A stretch of 16,169 nucleotides of DNA from WHTI01 sp046715095. GTDB lineage: Bacteria; Actinomycetota; CADDZG01; WHSQ01. Location: contig JBKJZQ010000009.1 of NCBI GenBank assembly GCA_046715095.1, positions 1-16,169 on the forward strand, read 5' to 3'. A program made the position numbers and the translations under genes. The notes under the pieces were generated by a model that saw only the letters and a list, made by a program, of their open reading frames with translations, did no database searches and was not told the origin of the DNA. This document shows positions 1 through 7,764 of the stretch, one piece after another. How positions within the stretch are numbered: position 1 is the first letter of the stretch; each line of letters begins with the position of its first letter.

Positions 1-45
1 CTTGCGGAGGTTGCGCACCTCGTAAGCCGGGGCGTTGCGTATCAC
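1..45 (-). CDS. N-terminal fragment of an unidentified protein, cut by the window edge
   Basis: A GTG at 45-43 overlaps the era stop codon (GTGA) and opens a frame to the window edge that reads VIRNAPAYEVRNLRK. A weak Shine-Dalgarno-like GGATGGGG lies just upstream inside era. The four-base overlap is the same junction type seen between era and the CBS gene and between ybeY and phoH, which supports a real co-transcribed gene. The fragment does not resemble the usual RecO start, although recO often lies near era. The ending EVRNLRK resembles the first strand of many ABC-transporter ATPase subunits, but 15 residues cannot settle this. Confidence 0.45.
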   Translation of the reverse strand, partial: MIRNAPAYEVRNLRK

Positions 46-997
46 GTGTCCCCATCCGCGTGGTGGCCGAAGCCCAGCCGCTCGAGGGCGTGCGAGCGCC
101 GTTGCCAGTCCTTCTCGACCTTGACCCGAAGCTCGAGGAACACCTTCTGCCCGAAGAGGAGTTCGATCTCCTCACGAGCTTCGGTGCCGACCTGCTTCAT
201 AGTCTCGCCCTTCTTGCCGATGACGATGCCCTTCTGCGAATCGCGCTCCACATAGACGAGCGCCCTGATAGCGAGAAGGCCATCCTCCCGCTCTTCGTAC
301 TCGTCGGTGATCACCGCGATCGAGTGGGGGATCTCGTCGTGCATGCGAGACAGCAGCTTCTCCCTGACCAGTTCAGCGACGAACACCGGCGGAGGCTGAT
401 CTCTTCGGGTCCCGGGCGGATAGTACATGGGGCCCTCCGGCATCCTGGCGACGACCAGGTCCCTAACGATCTCGACGCCGTCTCCTGTGAGAGCCGATAC
501 CGGAATGTACTCGTCGTACTCGCCGAGCCTCGTCGCGGTGGCCAGGGAATCGATGATCTGATCGTGCGACATGCGGTCGACCTTGTTGACCACGAAGAAG
601 ACCGGGGTTCCGGCGGCCTTGGTGGCATCGAGATCCTGAGCCACGCGCTTGTCGCCCCGTCCGATCCCGGATTCCCCATCGACCACGAAGATCGCAACAT
701 CGACGTCCGACCACGCGTTGCGAACCAGTTGGTTCAAGCGCTCGCCCAGGAGCGTGCGGGGCTTGTGATAGCCGGGTGTATCGACGAACACGACCTGGAC
801 CCCCGGCCCGATCCCGTTCGGGTCACCGGCCTCGAGGACGCCTCGGATCGCGCTGCGGGTCGTCTGGGGCTTGTCCGAAGTGATCGCCACTTTTTCGCCG
901 ACGAGCTGGTTGACGAGCGTCGACTTCCCGACGTTGGGCCGCCCGATGATCGCGGCGAAGCCGGACCGGTAGGCGGTGGGGGGGAAAGGGCTGAGCG

Positions 998-1001
<4 letters not shown>
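42..1001 (-). CDS. era: GTPase Era
   Basis: Era is a GTPase that binds the 3' end of 16S rRNA and helps mature the 30S subunit, working at the membrane-cytosol boundary. The 319-residue product has the full G-domain: P-loop GRPNVGKST at 20-28, switch threonines at 47-48, DTPG at 74-77, NKVD at 139-142 and SA at 169-170. A C-terminal KH RNA-binding domain follows, with the VIGKKGE loop and the closing stretch ELRVKVEKDWQ typical of Era. Length is slightly above the usual ~300 residues. The start is GTG, overlapping the stop of the upstream CBS gene as GTGA, so translation is probably coupled. Its position after ybeY and the CorC-like gene is the conserved actinobacterial order and places it in a ribosome-maturation operon with YbeY. 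Confidence 0.97.
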
Positions 1002-2292
<1,291 letters not shown>

Positions 2293-2299
<7 letters not shown>

Positions 2300-2352
2300 C
2301 AGGCGACCTCGGGCTCGAAAATGGCGCCCATCAGACGACCTCGGGTTCGAAA
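2293..2352 (-). repeat. 32-bp-period tandem duplication of the ybeY 3' end and CBS-gene start region
   Basis: Units at 2293-2320 and 2325-2352 match at 26 of 28 positions. Read on the minus strand, each unit encodes FEPEV(V/A), a TGA stop, the overlapping ATG and the next bases GGGCG. The unit therefore carries a complete ribosome binding site, stop and start. The outer copy is the current ybeY end and the inner copy fronts the CBS gene. The simplest ancestral state had ybeY overlapping the CBS gene directly as TGATG. Confidence 0.9.
2299..2331 (-). CDS. 10-codon mini-ORF bridging ybeY and the CBS gene
   Basis: The ATG at 2331-2329 shares its A with the ybeY stop (TGATG). The frame reads MGAIFEPEVA and its stop at 2301-2299 shares its A with the ATG of the CBS gene, again as TGATG. 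The peptide tail FEPEVA copies the YbeY tail FEPEVV because the segment is a 32-bp tandem duplication of the ybeY end. A GAGGT Shine-Dalgarno-like sequence precedes both ATGs at the same six-base distance. I infer a translational bridge carrying ribosomes from ybeY to the CBS gene. The peptide itself probably has no function, and translation is not proven. Confidence 0.35.
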
Positions 2353-2771
2353 CTCTCGAGAACTTCCTTCAGCCGCTTGTCCATACGCTCCTTGTCTTCG
2401 GTTCCCTGGTGGTCGTAGCCGAGCAGGTGCAGGACTCCATGCGCCAACAACGTTTTGACCTCGCGATCGATGGTGTGGCCGAACTGCTTCGCGTTCGACT
2501 CCGCCACCTCGGGGCAGATGACGACGTCCCCGAGCATCGCTTCATCCTCAGCGTCGTCCTCATCCAACATCGGGAAAGCGAGGACGTCAGTCGCATAGTC
2601 GTTACCTGCGAACCGGGAGTTCAACTTCCTGATGTGGTCGAACGTCACGAACAGGATCGAGAGCTCGATCGAATCGTCCACGCCCTCGGCCCCCATCACG
2701 TGGCGAGCAAGCGCCGATAGTCGTGTCTCGTCGACGGGTAGGTCCTGTTCGTTGGCAACGAAGACGTTCAC
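2331..2771 (-). CDS. ybeY: Endoribonuclease YbeY, 16S rRNA maturation factor
   Basis: YbeY is a zinc-dependent endoribonuclease for 16S rRNA 3'-end maturation and ribosome quality control. The 146-residue product has the family length and the signature HGVLHLLGYDH at 111-121, whose three histidines (111, 115, 121) bind the metal. Other family features are the NSRFAGNDYATDVLAFP stretch at 51-67 and LGDVVICPEVA at 80-90. The start is GTG and overlaps the phoH stop as GTGA, the phoH-ybeY linkage common across bacteria. The last six codons are repeated just downstream by a tandem duplication (see 2293-2352). Confidence 0.96.
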   Translation of the reverse strand: MNVFVANEQDLPVDETRLSALARHVMGAEGVDDSIELSILFVTFDHIRKLNSRFAGNDYATDVLAFPMLDEDDAEDEAMLGDVVICPEVAESNAKQFGHTIDREVKTLLAHGVLHLLGYDHQGTEDKERMDKRLKEVLESFEPEVV

Positions 2772-3745
2772 TCGCGGGAGCTGAGGCTCTCGGAGTAGAT
2801 GCGGTACGCCTCGACGATCTCTTGGACGATCTTGTGTCGAACGACATCGCGGGCGTTCAGGTGGGTGAAGGTCACGCCCGGGATCCCGGTCAGGATCTCT
2901 TCAATCACGACCAGGCCCGATCGCGCGCCGCTGGGGAGGTCGACCTGGGTTACGTCACCGGTAACCACCGCGCGCGATCCGAATCCCAGACGCGTCAGGA
3001 ACATCTTCATCTGCTCGGGGGTCGTATTCTGAGCTTCGTCGAGGATGATGAACGAGTCGTTGAGCGTCCGGCCGCGCATGAACGCCAGTGGGGCGATCTC
3101 GATCGTTCCCTGTTCGACGTAACGAAGGAAGGTGTTGGGCTCGAGCATCTCGTAGAGCGCGTCGTACAGAGGTCTCAGGTACGGATCGATCTTGGCTGCG
3201 AGGTCACCGGGCAGGAAGCCGAGGCGCTCGCCCGCCTCAACGGCCGGTCTGGTCAGCACGATGCGCGTCACCTCGCCCGATTTGAGCGCCCTGATGGCGG
3301 CGGCCACCGCTAGGTAGGTCTTTCCCGAACCCGCGGGGCCGATCGCGAACGTGATCGTGCTCCCTCGGATCAGATCCACGTACGCCTTCTGACCGCTTGT
3401 CTTCGGACGGATCGGCTTGCCCGTGTGTGTCATCACCACGGTGTCCGAGAGGACCTCGGAAGGACGGAGCCGATCCTCGCTCTTGATCATGTCGATCGAG
3501 CGCTCGACCGAATCCGACGTCAGGACGTTCTCGGCCTCGAGGAGACTCAAGAGTTCCTCGAATAGCAGCGAGACCTTCTGGGTCTCCGCGGTTTCGCCCG
3601 AGAGCACGATCTCGTTACCCCGGACCAAGATCTGAACGTCGAAGGCGCCCTCGATGAGCTTAAGGAGTTCATCCCTCGCGCCGACCAGGCGGACCATCTC
3701 GTGGTGCCCCGGGACCAGGATTTTTACTTGCGTATGGGTCAACAT
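2768..3745 (-). CDS. phoH: PhoH-like ATPase
   Basis: This 325-residue protein is a PhoH-type P-loop ATPase related to the helicase core; the family is linked to phosphate starvation and RNA metabolism, with exact substrate unsettled. Walker A is GPAGSGKT at 136-143, Walker B is FIILDEAQN at 232-240, and the sensor TGDVTQVDLP is at 262-271. The N-terminal ~75 residues form a KH-like region (LVGARDELLKLIEGAF; VRGNEIVLSG). The ATG at 3745 lies 18 bases after the HIT gene stop with no clear Shine-Dalgarno sequence, so coupling to the gene before it is likely. The alternative Met17 (3697) would remove part of the conserved N-terminal region and is less likely. The stop overlaps the ybeY GTG. Confidence 0.95.
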   Translation of the reverse strand: MLTHTQVKILVPGHHEMVRLVGARDELLKLIEGAFDVQILVRGNEIVLSGETAETQKVSLLFEELLSLLEAENVLTSDSVERSIDMIKSEDRLRPSEVLSDTVVMTHTGKPIRPKTSGQKAYVDLIRGSTITFAIGPAGSGKTYLAVAAAIRALKSGEVTRIVLTRPAVEAGERLGFLPGDLAAKIDPYLRPLYDALYEMLEPNTFLRYVEQGTIEIAPLAFMRGRTLNDSFIILDEAQNTTPEQMKMFLTRLGFGSRAVVTGDVTQVDLPSGARSGLVVIEEILTGIPGVTFTHLNARDVVRHKIVQEIVEAYRIYSESLSSRE

Positions 3746-3763
3746 AGGTTTCTGAGCGCGAGT

Positions 3764-4108
3764 TTACCCCGGGGGCCAGGACATCGAGCGTCCGCCGAGC
3801 AGGTGGAGATGAAGGTGGAAAACTCTCTGTCCCGCCCCGGGGCCCACATTGGTCACGATCCGGTAATCGTCCAGGCCCTCATCTGAGGCAATCCGGGCCG
3901 CCATCTCGAAGATCTCCATCACGACATCCCCGTGCTCCCGGTTCAGCTCGCGGGCCGAGACGATGTGGTCCTTAGGGATCAGGAGGACGTGCGTCGGGGC
4001 CGCCGGATTGATGTCCCGGAACGCCACGACGAGGTCGCTCTCGCTGACGATGTCGGAATCGAGCTCTTTGCCGGCGATCTTGCAGAACAGGCAATCCGGA
4101 TCCTTCAC
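3764..4108 (-). CDS. HIT-family (HINT-type) nucleotide hydrolase
   Basis: The 114-residue product is a histidine-triad protein of the HINT branch, which hydrolyses nucleoside phosphoramidates or AMP-linked substrates. It starts with the CLFCKI motif (Cys6, Cys9) typical of HINT proteins and carries RDINPAAPTHVLLIPKDHI at 31-49. The catalytic triad HLHLHLL follows, with His98, His100 and His102. I chose the GTG at 4108 because it sits just before CLFCKI and follows a purine-rich ribosome binding site at 4116-4125. A longer frame opening at 4165 would translate the palindromic leader into a low-complexity extension. The gene lies between rsmE and phoH, a conserved actinobacterial position; phoH follows after 18 bases. 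Confidence 0.92.
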   Translation of the reverse strand: MKDPDCLFCKIAGKELDSDIVSESDLVVAFRDINPAAPTHVLLIPKDHIVSARELNREHGDVVMEIFEMAARIASDEGLDDYRIVTNVGPGAGQRVFHLHLHLLGGRSMSWPPG

Positions 4109-4115
4109 GCGCTCA

Positions 4116-4125
4116 CTCCCCTCCT
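4116..4125 (-). promoter_or_regulatory. Ribosome binding site that fixes the HIT gene start
   Basis: Minus strand reads AGGAGGGGAG. The GGGGAG part ends seven bases before the GTG at 4108 and the AGGAGG part eleven bases before it, so either can pair with the 16S rRNA tail. It begins one base after the arm of the 26-bp palindrome, so a folded hairpin would abut it. Confidence 0.7.
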
Positions 4126-4126
4126 G

Positions 4127-4152
4127 GCAGCCGACCCGATCGGGTCGGCTGC
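4127..4152. repeat. Perfect 26-bp palindrome in the HIT gene leader
   Basis: Two 13-base halves with no spacer: GCAGCCGACCCGA followed by its exact reverse complement. In RNA it would form an 11-bp GC-rich stem with a GATC loop. There is no T-run on either side, so it is a poor intrinsic terminator. It lies one base upstream of the HIT ribosome binding site. Either a protein operator or an RNA structure limiting access to that site is possible; neither is shown. Confidence 0.9.
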
Positions 4153-4171
4153 ACCGGGTCTTCACCCGAAG

Positions 4172-4199
4172 AATCTAGCCCCTCTGAGGCGCACGCAAA
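4172..4199 (-). promoter_or_regulatory. Weak candidate promoter for the HIT-phoH-ybeY-CBS-era run
   Basis: Minus strand carries a -10-like TAGATT at 4177-4172 and a poor -35-like TTTGCG at 4199-4194 with a 16-base spacer. Transcription would begin near 4166 and place the palindrome in the 5' leader. The 155-base gap is the only sizeable one between dnaJ and the left edge, so a promoter here makes sense. The -35 match is weak. Confidence 0.25.
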
Positions 4200-4263
4200 G
4201 CGACTTTGAGTAGCCCAGAGCGCGGCCGGCAGCGCGGAAACCTCCTCAAAGGTGCTTAGTTTG

Positions 4264-5001
4264 CTAGCCGATGAGGCCGTAGTGGTACAGGACCGCCGCC
4301 ACCGAGACGACCGGGGCGTTCTCCGTCCGCAGGATGCGGGGGCCGAGCGAGACCAACTGCCCGCCTGCATCGGCCAGCGCCTCGGCCTCCTCCCGAGTGA
4401 AGCCGCCCTCGGGGCCGATCACGAGGGCGATCCGCTCCGGGGGCCCGTGGAGCGCCGTGCGCAGCGGAAGTGACGCCTCTTCCCACAGAACGACCGTCGC
4501 CTGCTCGTTGGCGATCCTCGCAAGGAGTCGATCCCAGGGCAGCGGCTTGCCGGTTCGCATCACGAAGGGGCTCCTCGATTGCTTGGCCGTCGACCTTGCG
4601 ATCGCGTCCCACCTGTCCGCGAGCCGTTCACCCTTGGACTCATCCCACCGGACCACGGATCGCTCGGAGATGAACACCCCGGTCTCGGCAACCCCCATCT
4701 CGGCGAGCCGTTCGATGACGTCGTCCACCTTGCCCCCCTTGGCGGCTCCCTGATAGACGGCAACCTCGGGAAGCGGCGGGCGGCGTTGCTCAGTCTCGAG
4801 GATCTCGGCCACCAAGAGACCGTCGTCGATGCGGGCGGCGGCGCAACGGGCGACGGCCCCCGCGCCGTCGGTGACGGTGATCACGTCCGGGGGCGAGACG
4901 CGTAGCACCTTGAGTGCGTGACGGGATTCATCGGGGGGGAGAGTGACCTCACTGCCACTCCAGGACGTTCGCGGCACGAGGAACCAGGGTTGGTTGCTCA
5001 T
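4264..5001 (-). CDS. rsmE: 16S rRNA m3U1498 methyltransferase RsmE
   Basis: RsmE transfers a methyl group from S-adenosylmethionine to N3 of U1498 in 16S rRNA. The 245-residue product has the family length, an N-terminal PUA-like RNA-binding region (about 1-70, ESRHALKVLRV) and a C-terminal SPOUT (trefoil-knot) domain. The cofactor loop motifs are LVIGPEGGF at 193-201 and SLGPRILRTENA at 218-229, both diagnostic. The ATG at 5001 is seven bases beyond the dnaJ stop, and a 4-codon ORF spans the gap with overlaps at both ends. Co-transcription with hrcA-dnaJ puts rRNA methylation under HrcA control by inference. Confidence 0.95.
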   Translation of the reverse strand: MSNQPWFLVPRTSWSGSEVTLPPDESRHALKVLRVSPPDVITVTDGAGAVARCAAARIDDGLLVAEILETEQRRPPLPEVAVYQGAAKGGKVDDVIERLAEMGVAETGVFISERSVVRWDESKGERLADRWDAIARSTAKQSRSPFVMRTGKPLPWDRLLARIANEQATVVLWEEASLPLRTALHGPPERIALVIGPEGGFTREEAEALADAGGQLVSLGPRILRTENAPVVSVAAVLYHYGLIG

Positions 5002-5012
5002 GACCCGCTCAT
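4998..5012 (-). CDS. 4-codon mini-ORF (MSGS) bridging dnaJ and rsmE
   Basis: The minus strand reads ATGAGCGGGTCATGAGC. The first ATG (5012-5010) overlaps the dnaJ TGA as ATGA. The frame MSGS ends in a TGA at 5000-4998 that overlaps the rsmE ATG, also as ATGA. Mini-ORF and rsmE both begin ATGAGC. It may be chance, or a spare start codon that helps reinitiation; the gap is short enough for ordinary coupling without it. Confidence 0.2.
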   Translation of the reverse strand: MSGS

Positions 5013-6100
5013 CGGAAGGCTTGTTTGAATCTGTCGAAGAAGCCCTTCGACCCGGCCTCCTCGCCTCGCATCTCTGCGAGCTTGGCGATCAACTCGACCT
5101 GTCCGGCATCGAGGTCGGTTGGTGTCTCGACCTTGAGGAGCGCCACCAGTGTGCCGCGGCCACGGCCACCGAGCCGCGGCATACCGCGGCCCTTGAGCCG
5201 GACGATCTCGCCCGGCTGGGTTCCGGGCGAGATCTCGATCTCCTCCGGTTCTTCGAGGGTTGGGACCTCGACCTTCCCACCGAGGGTCGCGATCGTGAAT
5301 GGGACCTTGACCTCGCATCCGAGGTCGTCGCCACCACGCTGGAACACCTCATGCGGTTGGACCCGGACCTGGACGTAGAGGTCGCCGGCGCCCGCTCCCC
5401 TCACCCCGGTCTCGCCGCGACCGGACACCTTGAGGTGAGCACCGTCGTCGATGCCGGCGGGCACGTGGATGGTGATTCTGTCGGTGACCGGCACGCGTCC
5501 CTTGCCTCCACATATCGCGCACGGGGTCGGGATCTCCCTGCCCGTTCCGCTGCAGCGCGGGCACGTGGCGGCGGTCATCACCTCGCCGAAGATCGAGCGC
5601 TGAACCTGCCGGACCTGACCGGCGCCCCCACACGTAGAGCAAGTGACTGGAGAGGTCCCCGGCGCCGCACCGCTTCCAGAACACTCGATGCAGGACCCGA
5701 GGGTCCTGATCTCGACTTCCTGGTCGACGCCGGTCGCTGCGTCCTCGAGGGTAACTACGACCTCGGCGAGGATGTCGGTCCCGCGCGCCGGACCGCGCGA
5801 CGACCCCCGGCCGCCCCCGAAGAAGGTCGAGAAGATGTCCGAGATGCTCCCAAAGTCGCCGAGGTCGCCCATCCCGGCCCCCGGGCGGGCATCACCGAAT
5901 CTGTCGTAGCGCTGGCGCTTCTGCGGATCGGAGAGAACCTCGTAGGCATGGGTGACTTCCTTGAAGCGCTCATGTGCCGCAGTGTCCTCGGGGTTCGTAT
6001 CGGGATGCAGCTCACGAGCGAGCTTGCGATAGGCGACCTTTATCTCCTCCGCGGTCGCCTCGCGTGACACGCCGAGAACGGCGTAATGATCCGTGGCCAC
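5009..6100 (-). CDS. dnaJ: Chaperone DnaJ (type I J-domain protein)
   Basis: DnaJ stimulates DnaK ATPase and delivers unfolded clients. The 363-residue product has all type I parts: J-domain at 4-68 with HPD at 32-34, a Gly/Phe-rich linker at about 73-105, and a zinc-binding region at 137-201 with four CxxCxGxG repeats (CIECSGSG, CSTCGGAG, CPRCSGTG, CAICGGKG). The client-binding C-terminal domains follow. The start is GTG at 6100, with GGAG ten bases upstream and 19 bases after the hrcA stop. Linkage to hrcA without dnaK or grpE fits the actinobacterial second dnaJ copy (often called dnaJ2), so another dnaJ beside dnaK elsewhere in the genome is likely but not visible here. It should be derepressed by heat through the CIRCE operator upstream of hrcA. 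Confidence 0.96.
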   Translation of the reverse strand: MATDHYAVLGVSREATAEEIKVAYRKLARELHPDTNPEDTAAHERFKEVTHAYEVLSDPQKRQRYDRFGDARPGAGMGDLGDFGSISDIFSTFFGGGRGSSRGPARGTDILAEVVVTLEDAATGVDQEVEIRTLGSCIECSGSGAAPGTSPVTCSTCGGAGQVRQVQRSIFGEVMTAATCPRCSGTGREIPTPCAICGGKGRVPVTDRITIHVPAGIDDGAHLKVSGRGETGVRGAGAGDLYVQVRVQPHEVFQRGGDDLGCEVKVPFTIATLGGKVEVPTLEEPEEIEISPGTQPGEIVRLKGRGMPRLGGRGRGTLVALLKVETPTDLDAGQVELIAKLAEMRGEEAGSKGFFDRFKQAFR

Positions 6101-6119
6101 AGGACTAGTGCTCCGGCAC

Positions 6120-7190
6120 CTAAGCGGAGGGTCCGGTCAGCATGCGGCCGAGGTTGCTGGCCACCTCGTATACCGCCGCGATCGTGCGCCGGTAGTCCAT
6201 CCGCGTCGGGCCCACCACACCCAGGGTGCCGAGGATCGTGCCCTCGTATCCATACGGAGCAGTTATCACCGCGCAATGCTGCATCTCCTCGATCAGGTTC
6301 TCGGAGCCGATGCGCACCGACATGGAGTTCAGCGAGAGGCCCTCGGCCAGTAGCTCGAGGAGGATGCGGCGATGTTCGAGCGCGCCGATCACCTGCCTGA
6401 CGGTCTCGAGATCGGAGAACTTGTGCTCGTCTACCATGTTCGACGTGCCTTCGAGGAACACACGCTCGCCATCGCGCCGGGTGATCTCGGTCTCGAGAAC
6501 GGATCCCACCCGAGTGGCAGCATCCCTCAGATCCGTGGGGAGGCTATCGACCGAGCCGAGGATCGTCTGCGCGACGGTCTCGAGCGGCGTTCCGACGACC
6601 AGTTTGTTGAGCACTTCCGCAGTGCGATAGAGCTGACCATCGTCGGTGTCCTCGGAAACCCGGATGACGTGGTTCTCGACTCGCCCGGTGTCGGACACGA
6701 TGACGATCATGGCCCGGTCTCCGCCGAGCCCGACCAGCTCTACATGGCGCGCAACGCTCCGGTCAAGGGCCGGAGCGAAGACGAGGGCGGCATGGTTGGT
6801 CATGTTCGAGAGCAGTCCCGCCGTCTGCCGTAGGGCGTCTTCGAGCTCCCAACGGGCTTCGTCGTAGAACGTCTCGATCTGCTTGGTTTCGGCGGAAGGA
6901 AGCTTGGCCCCCGACGCGTACGCGTTGACGAAGTAGCGGTACCCGCGATCGGTCGGGATGCGTCCGGCCGACGTGTGCGGCTGGTAGATGTAGCCCATCT
7001 CCTCGAGAGCCGCCATCTCGTTCCTGACGGTCGCCGACGAGACCCCCAGCCCATACTGATCGACGAGGGTCTTGGAACCGACCGGTTCCCCGGAGGTCAC
7101 GTAATACGACACGATCGCCCGCAGGATCGTCGCCTTGCGATCGTCCAGATGCCGCTCGTCCGGTGTCCCGGAAGTCTCCTGAGGGTTCAT
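6120..7190 (-). CDS. hrcA: Heat-inducible transcription repressor HrcA
   Basis: HrcA is a dimeric repressor that binds CIRCE inverted repeats and controls chaperone genes. The 356-residue product starts with a winged-helix DNA-binding region at about 15-85 (SSATVRNEMAALEEMGYI; PHTSAGRIPTDRGYRYFV), the family signature. The C-terminal GAF-like domain ends with GYEGTILGTLGVVGPTRMDYRRTIAAVYEVA. I chose the ATG at 7190 because GGAGG lies five bases upstream. An earlier ATG at 7202 has that GGAGG just after it, and one at 7220 lies inside the operator. The gene leads an hrcA-dnaJ-rsmE operon and should repress itself through the CIRCE element 24 bases upstream. Confidence 0.96.
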   Translation of the reverse strand: MNPQETSGTPDERHLDDRKATILRAIVSYYVTSGEPVGSKTLVDQYGLGVSSATVRNEMAALEEMGYIYQPHTSAGRIPTDRGYRYFVNAYASGAKLPSAETKQIETFYDEARWELEDALRQTAGLLSNMTNHAALVFAPALDRSVARHVELVGLGGDRAMIVIVSDTGRVENHVIRVSEDTDDGQLYRTAEVLNKLVVGTPLETVAQTILGSVDSLPTDLRDAATRVGSVLETEITRRDGERVFLEGTSNMVDEHKFSDLETVRQVIGALEHRRILLELLAEGLSLNSMSVRIGSENLIEEMQHCAVITAPYGYEGTILGTLGVVGPTRMDYRRTIAAVYEVASNLGRMLTGPSA

Positions 7191-7195
7191 GGGTG

Positions 7196-7200
7196 CCTCC
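7196..7200 (-). promoter_or_regulatory. Ribosome binding site that fixes the hrcA start
   Basis: GGAGG on the minus strand ends five bases before the ATG at 7190. It excludes the two upstream in-frame ATGs at 7202 and 7220 as main start sites. Confidence 0.8.
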
Positions 7201-7213
7201 ATCGTACCCGGCC

Positions 7214-7240
7214 TTAGCACTCAACTTCCAGGAGTGCTAA
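7214..7240. promoter_or_regulatory. CIRCE operator (HrcA binding site)
   Basis: TTAGCACTC at 7214-7222, nine-base spacer, GAGTGCTAA at 7232-7240: an exact match to the CIRCE consensus. It lies 24 bases upstream of the chosen hrcA start. On the minus strand a -35-like TTGCCG (7261-7256) and -10-like TAGCAC (7239-7234) with a 16-base spacer would put the operator over the -10 and start site, as is usual for CIRCE. The promoter hexamers are only moderate matches; the operator is certain by sequence. Confidence 0.97.
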
Positions 7241-7273
7241 GACGAACCGCCGCCTCGGCAAGGGATCAAGCGA

Positions 7274-7291
7274 GCTAACGCCCCAGCTAAC
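7274..7291 (-). repeat. 12-bp-period repeat giving two in-frame stop codons after the LOG gene
   Basis: The minus strand carries GTTAGCT twice, 12 bases apart (7291-7285 and 7279-7273). The first contains the TAG stop of the LOG-fold gene (7289-7287). The second places another TAG in the same frame at 7277-7275, three codons later. It may be a small duplication acting as a backup stop, or chance. Confidence 0.5.
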
Positions 7292-7748
7292 CCTTCAACC
7301 CCAGTCGTAGCGCTTCGGTCACGGCTTCCTCGGGATCCGCCAGCGCGATGACCCCGGGGATGTCCCAGGTGTCGATCCCTACGACGGGAGTCCCGATCTT
7401 CAGGGCGAGGGCGACTTCTGAAAGGGTCCCGGTCTCACCTCGGATCGCGATGACCGCGTCGGCAGCCCTCACCACGAGGGCGTTGCGCATCTCACCCAGC
7501 CCGGTGGCCACGGCTACGTCGACGAAGGGGTTCGCGTCGCGCCGGTCATCGGTTGGGAGGATCCCGACGGTCGTGCCGCCGCCGGCCTTCGCGCCCCGGC
7601 AGGCCGCTTCCATGACGCCGGTCATGCCCCCGCAGACGAGGACCGCGCCGTGCGCGGCCAGAGCCCGCCCAACCGCCTCTGCGATCCGATCGGTATCAAC
7701 GTCGGGGACCCCGGCCCCCACGACCGCTATGTAAGCCTGCGCTTCCAT
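7287..7748 (-). CDS. LOG/SLOG-fold protein of the TIGR00725 type
   Basis: The 153-residue product has a Rossmann-like SLOG fold. It opens with the strand IAVVGAG at 7-13, followed by VCGGMTGVMEAACRGAK at 38-54, LGEMRN at 84-89 and GETGTLSEVALAL at 104-116, the variant of the PGGxGTxxE motif seen in this family. Relatives include LOG cytokinin-type phosphoribohydrolases and proteins annotated as putative molybdenum cofactor carriers; the TIGR00725 group has no firm function. The ATG at 7748 is 16 bases after the HD-GYP gene stop with no strong ribosome binding site, so the two are probably one transcript. It ends upstream of the hrcA promoter with a doubled TAG stop. Confidence 0.85.
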   Translation of the reverse strand: MEAQAYIAVVGAGVPDVDTDRIAEAVGRALAAHGAVLVCGGMTGVMEAACRGAKAGGGTTVGILPTDDRRDANPFVDVAVATGLGEMRNALVVRAADAVIAIRGETGTLSEVALALKIGTPVVGIDTWDIPGVIALADPEEAVTEALRLGLKG

Positions 7749-7764
7749 GACGACAAGGTACTCG

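Larger units (their letters stand above)
4113..4232 (-). other. Orphan strong Shine-Dalgarno followed by a 39-codon CTG-initiated open frame
   Basis: The minus strand has AGGAGG at 4246-4241, the best anti-16S match in the window, but no ATG, GTG or TTG stands at a workable distance. A CTG at 4232-4230 is eight bases after it. It opens a 39-codon frame through the palindrome to a TGA at 4115-4113, four bases before the HIT GTG. The frame could be an upstream leader ORF, but CTG starts are rare and its residues look like no family I recognise. This feature, the candidate promoter and the palindrome account for most of the 4109-4263 gap. Confidence 0.2.

Noticed and set aside
4109..4165. Longer HIT gene start at 4165
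   Set aside because: It would translate the palindrome into a non-conserved extension and ignore the ribosome binding site just before the GTG at 4108.
4943..6067. Plus-strand frame of 374 codons opposite dnaJ
   Set aside because: Antisense shadow of dnaJ with no domain of its own.
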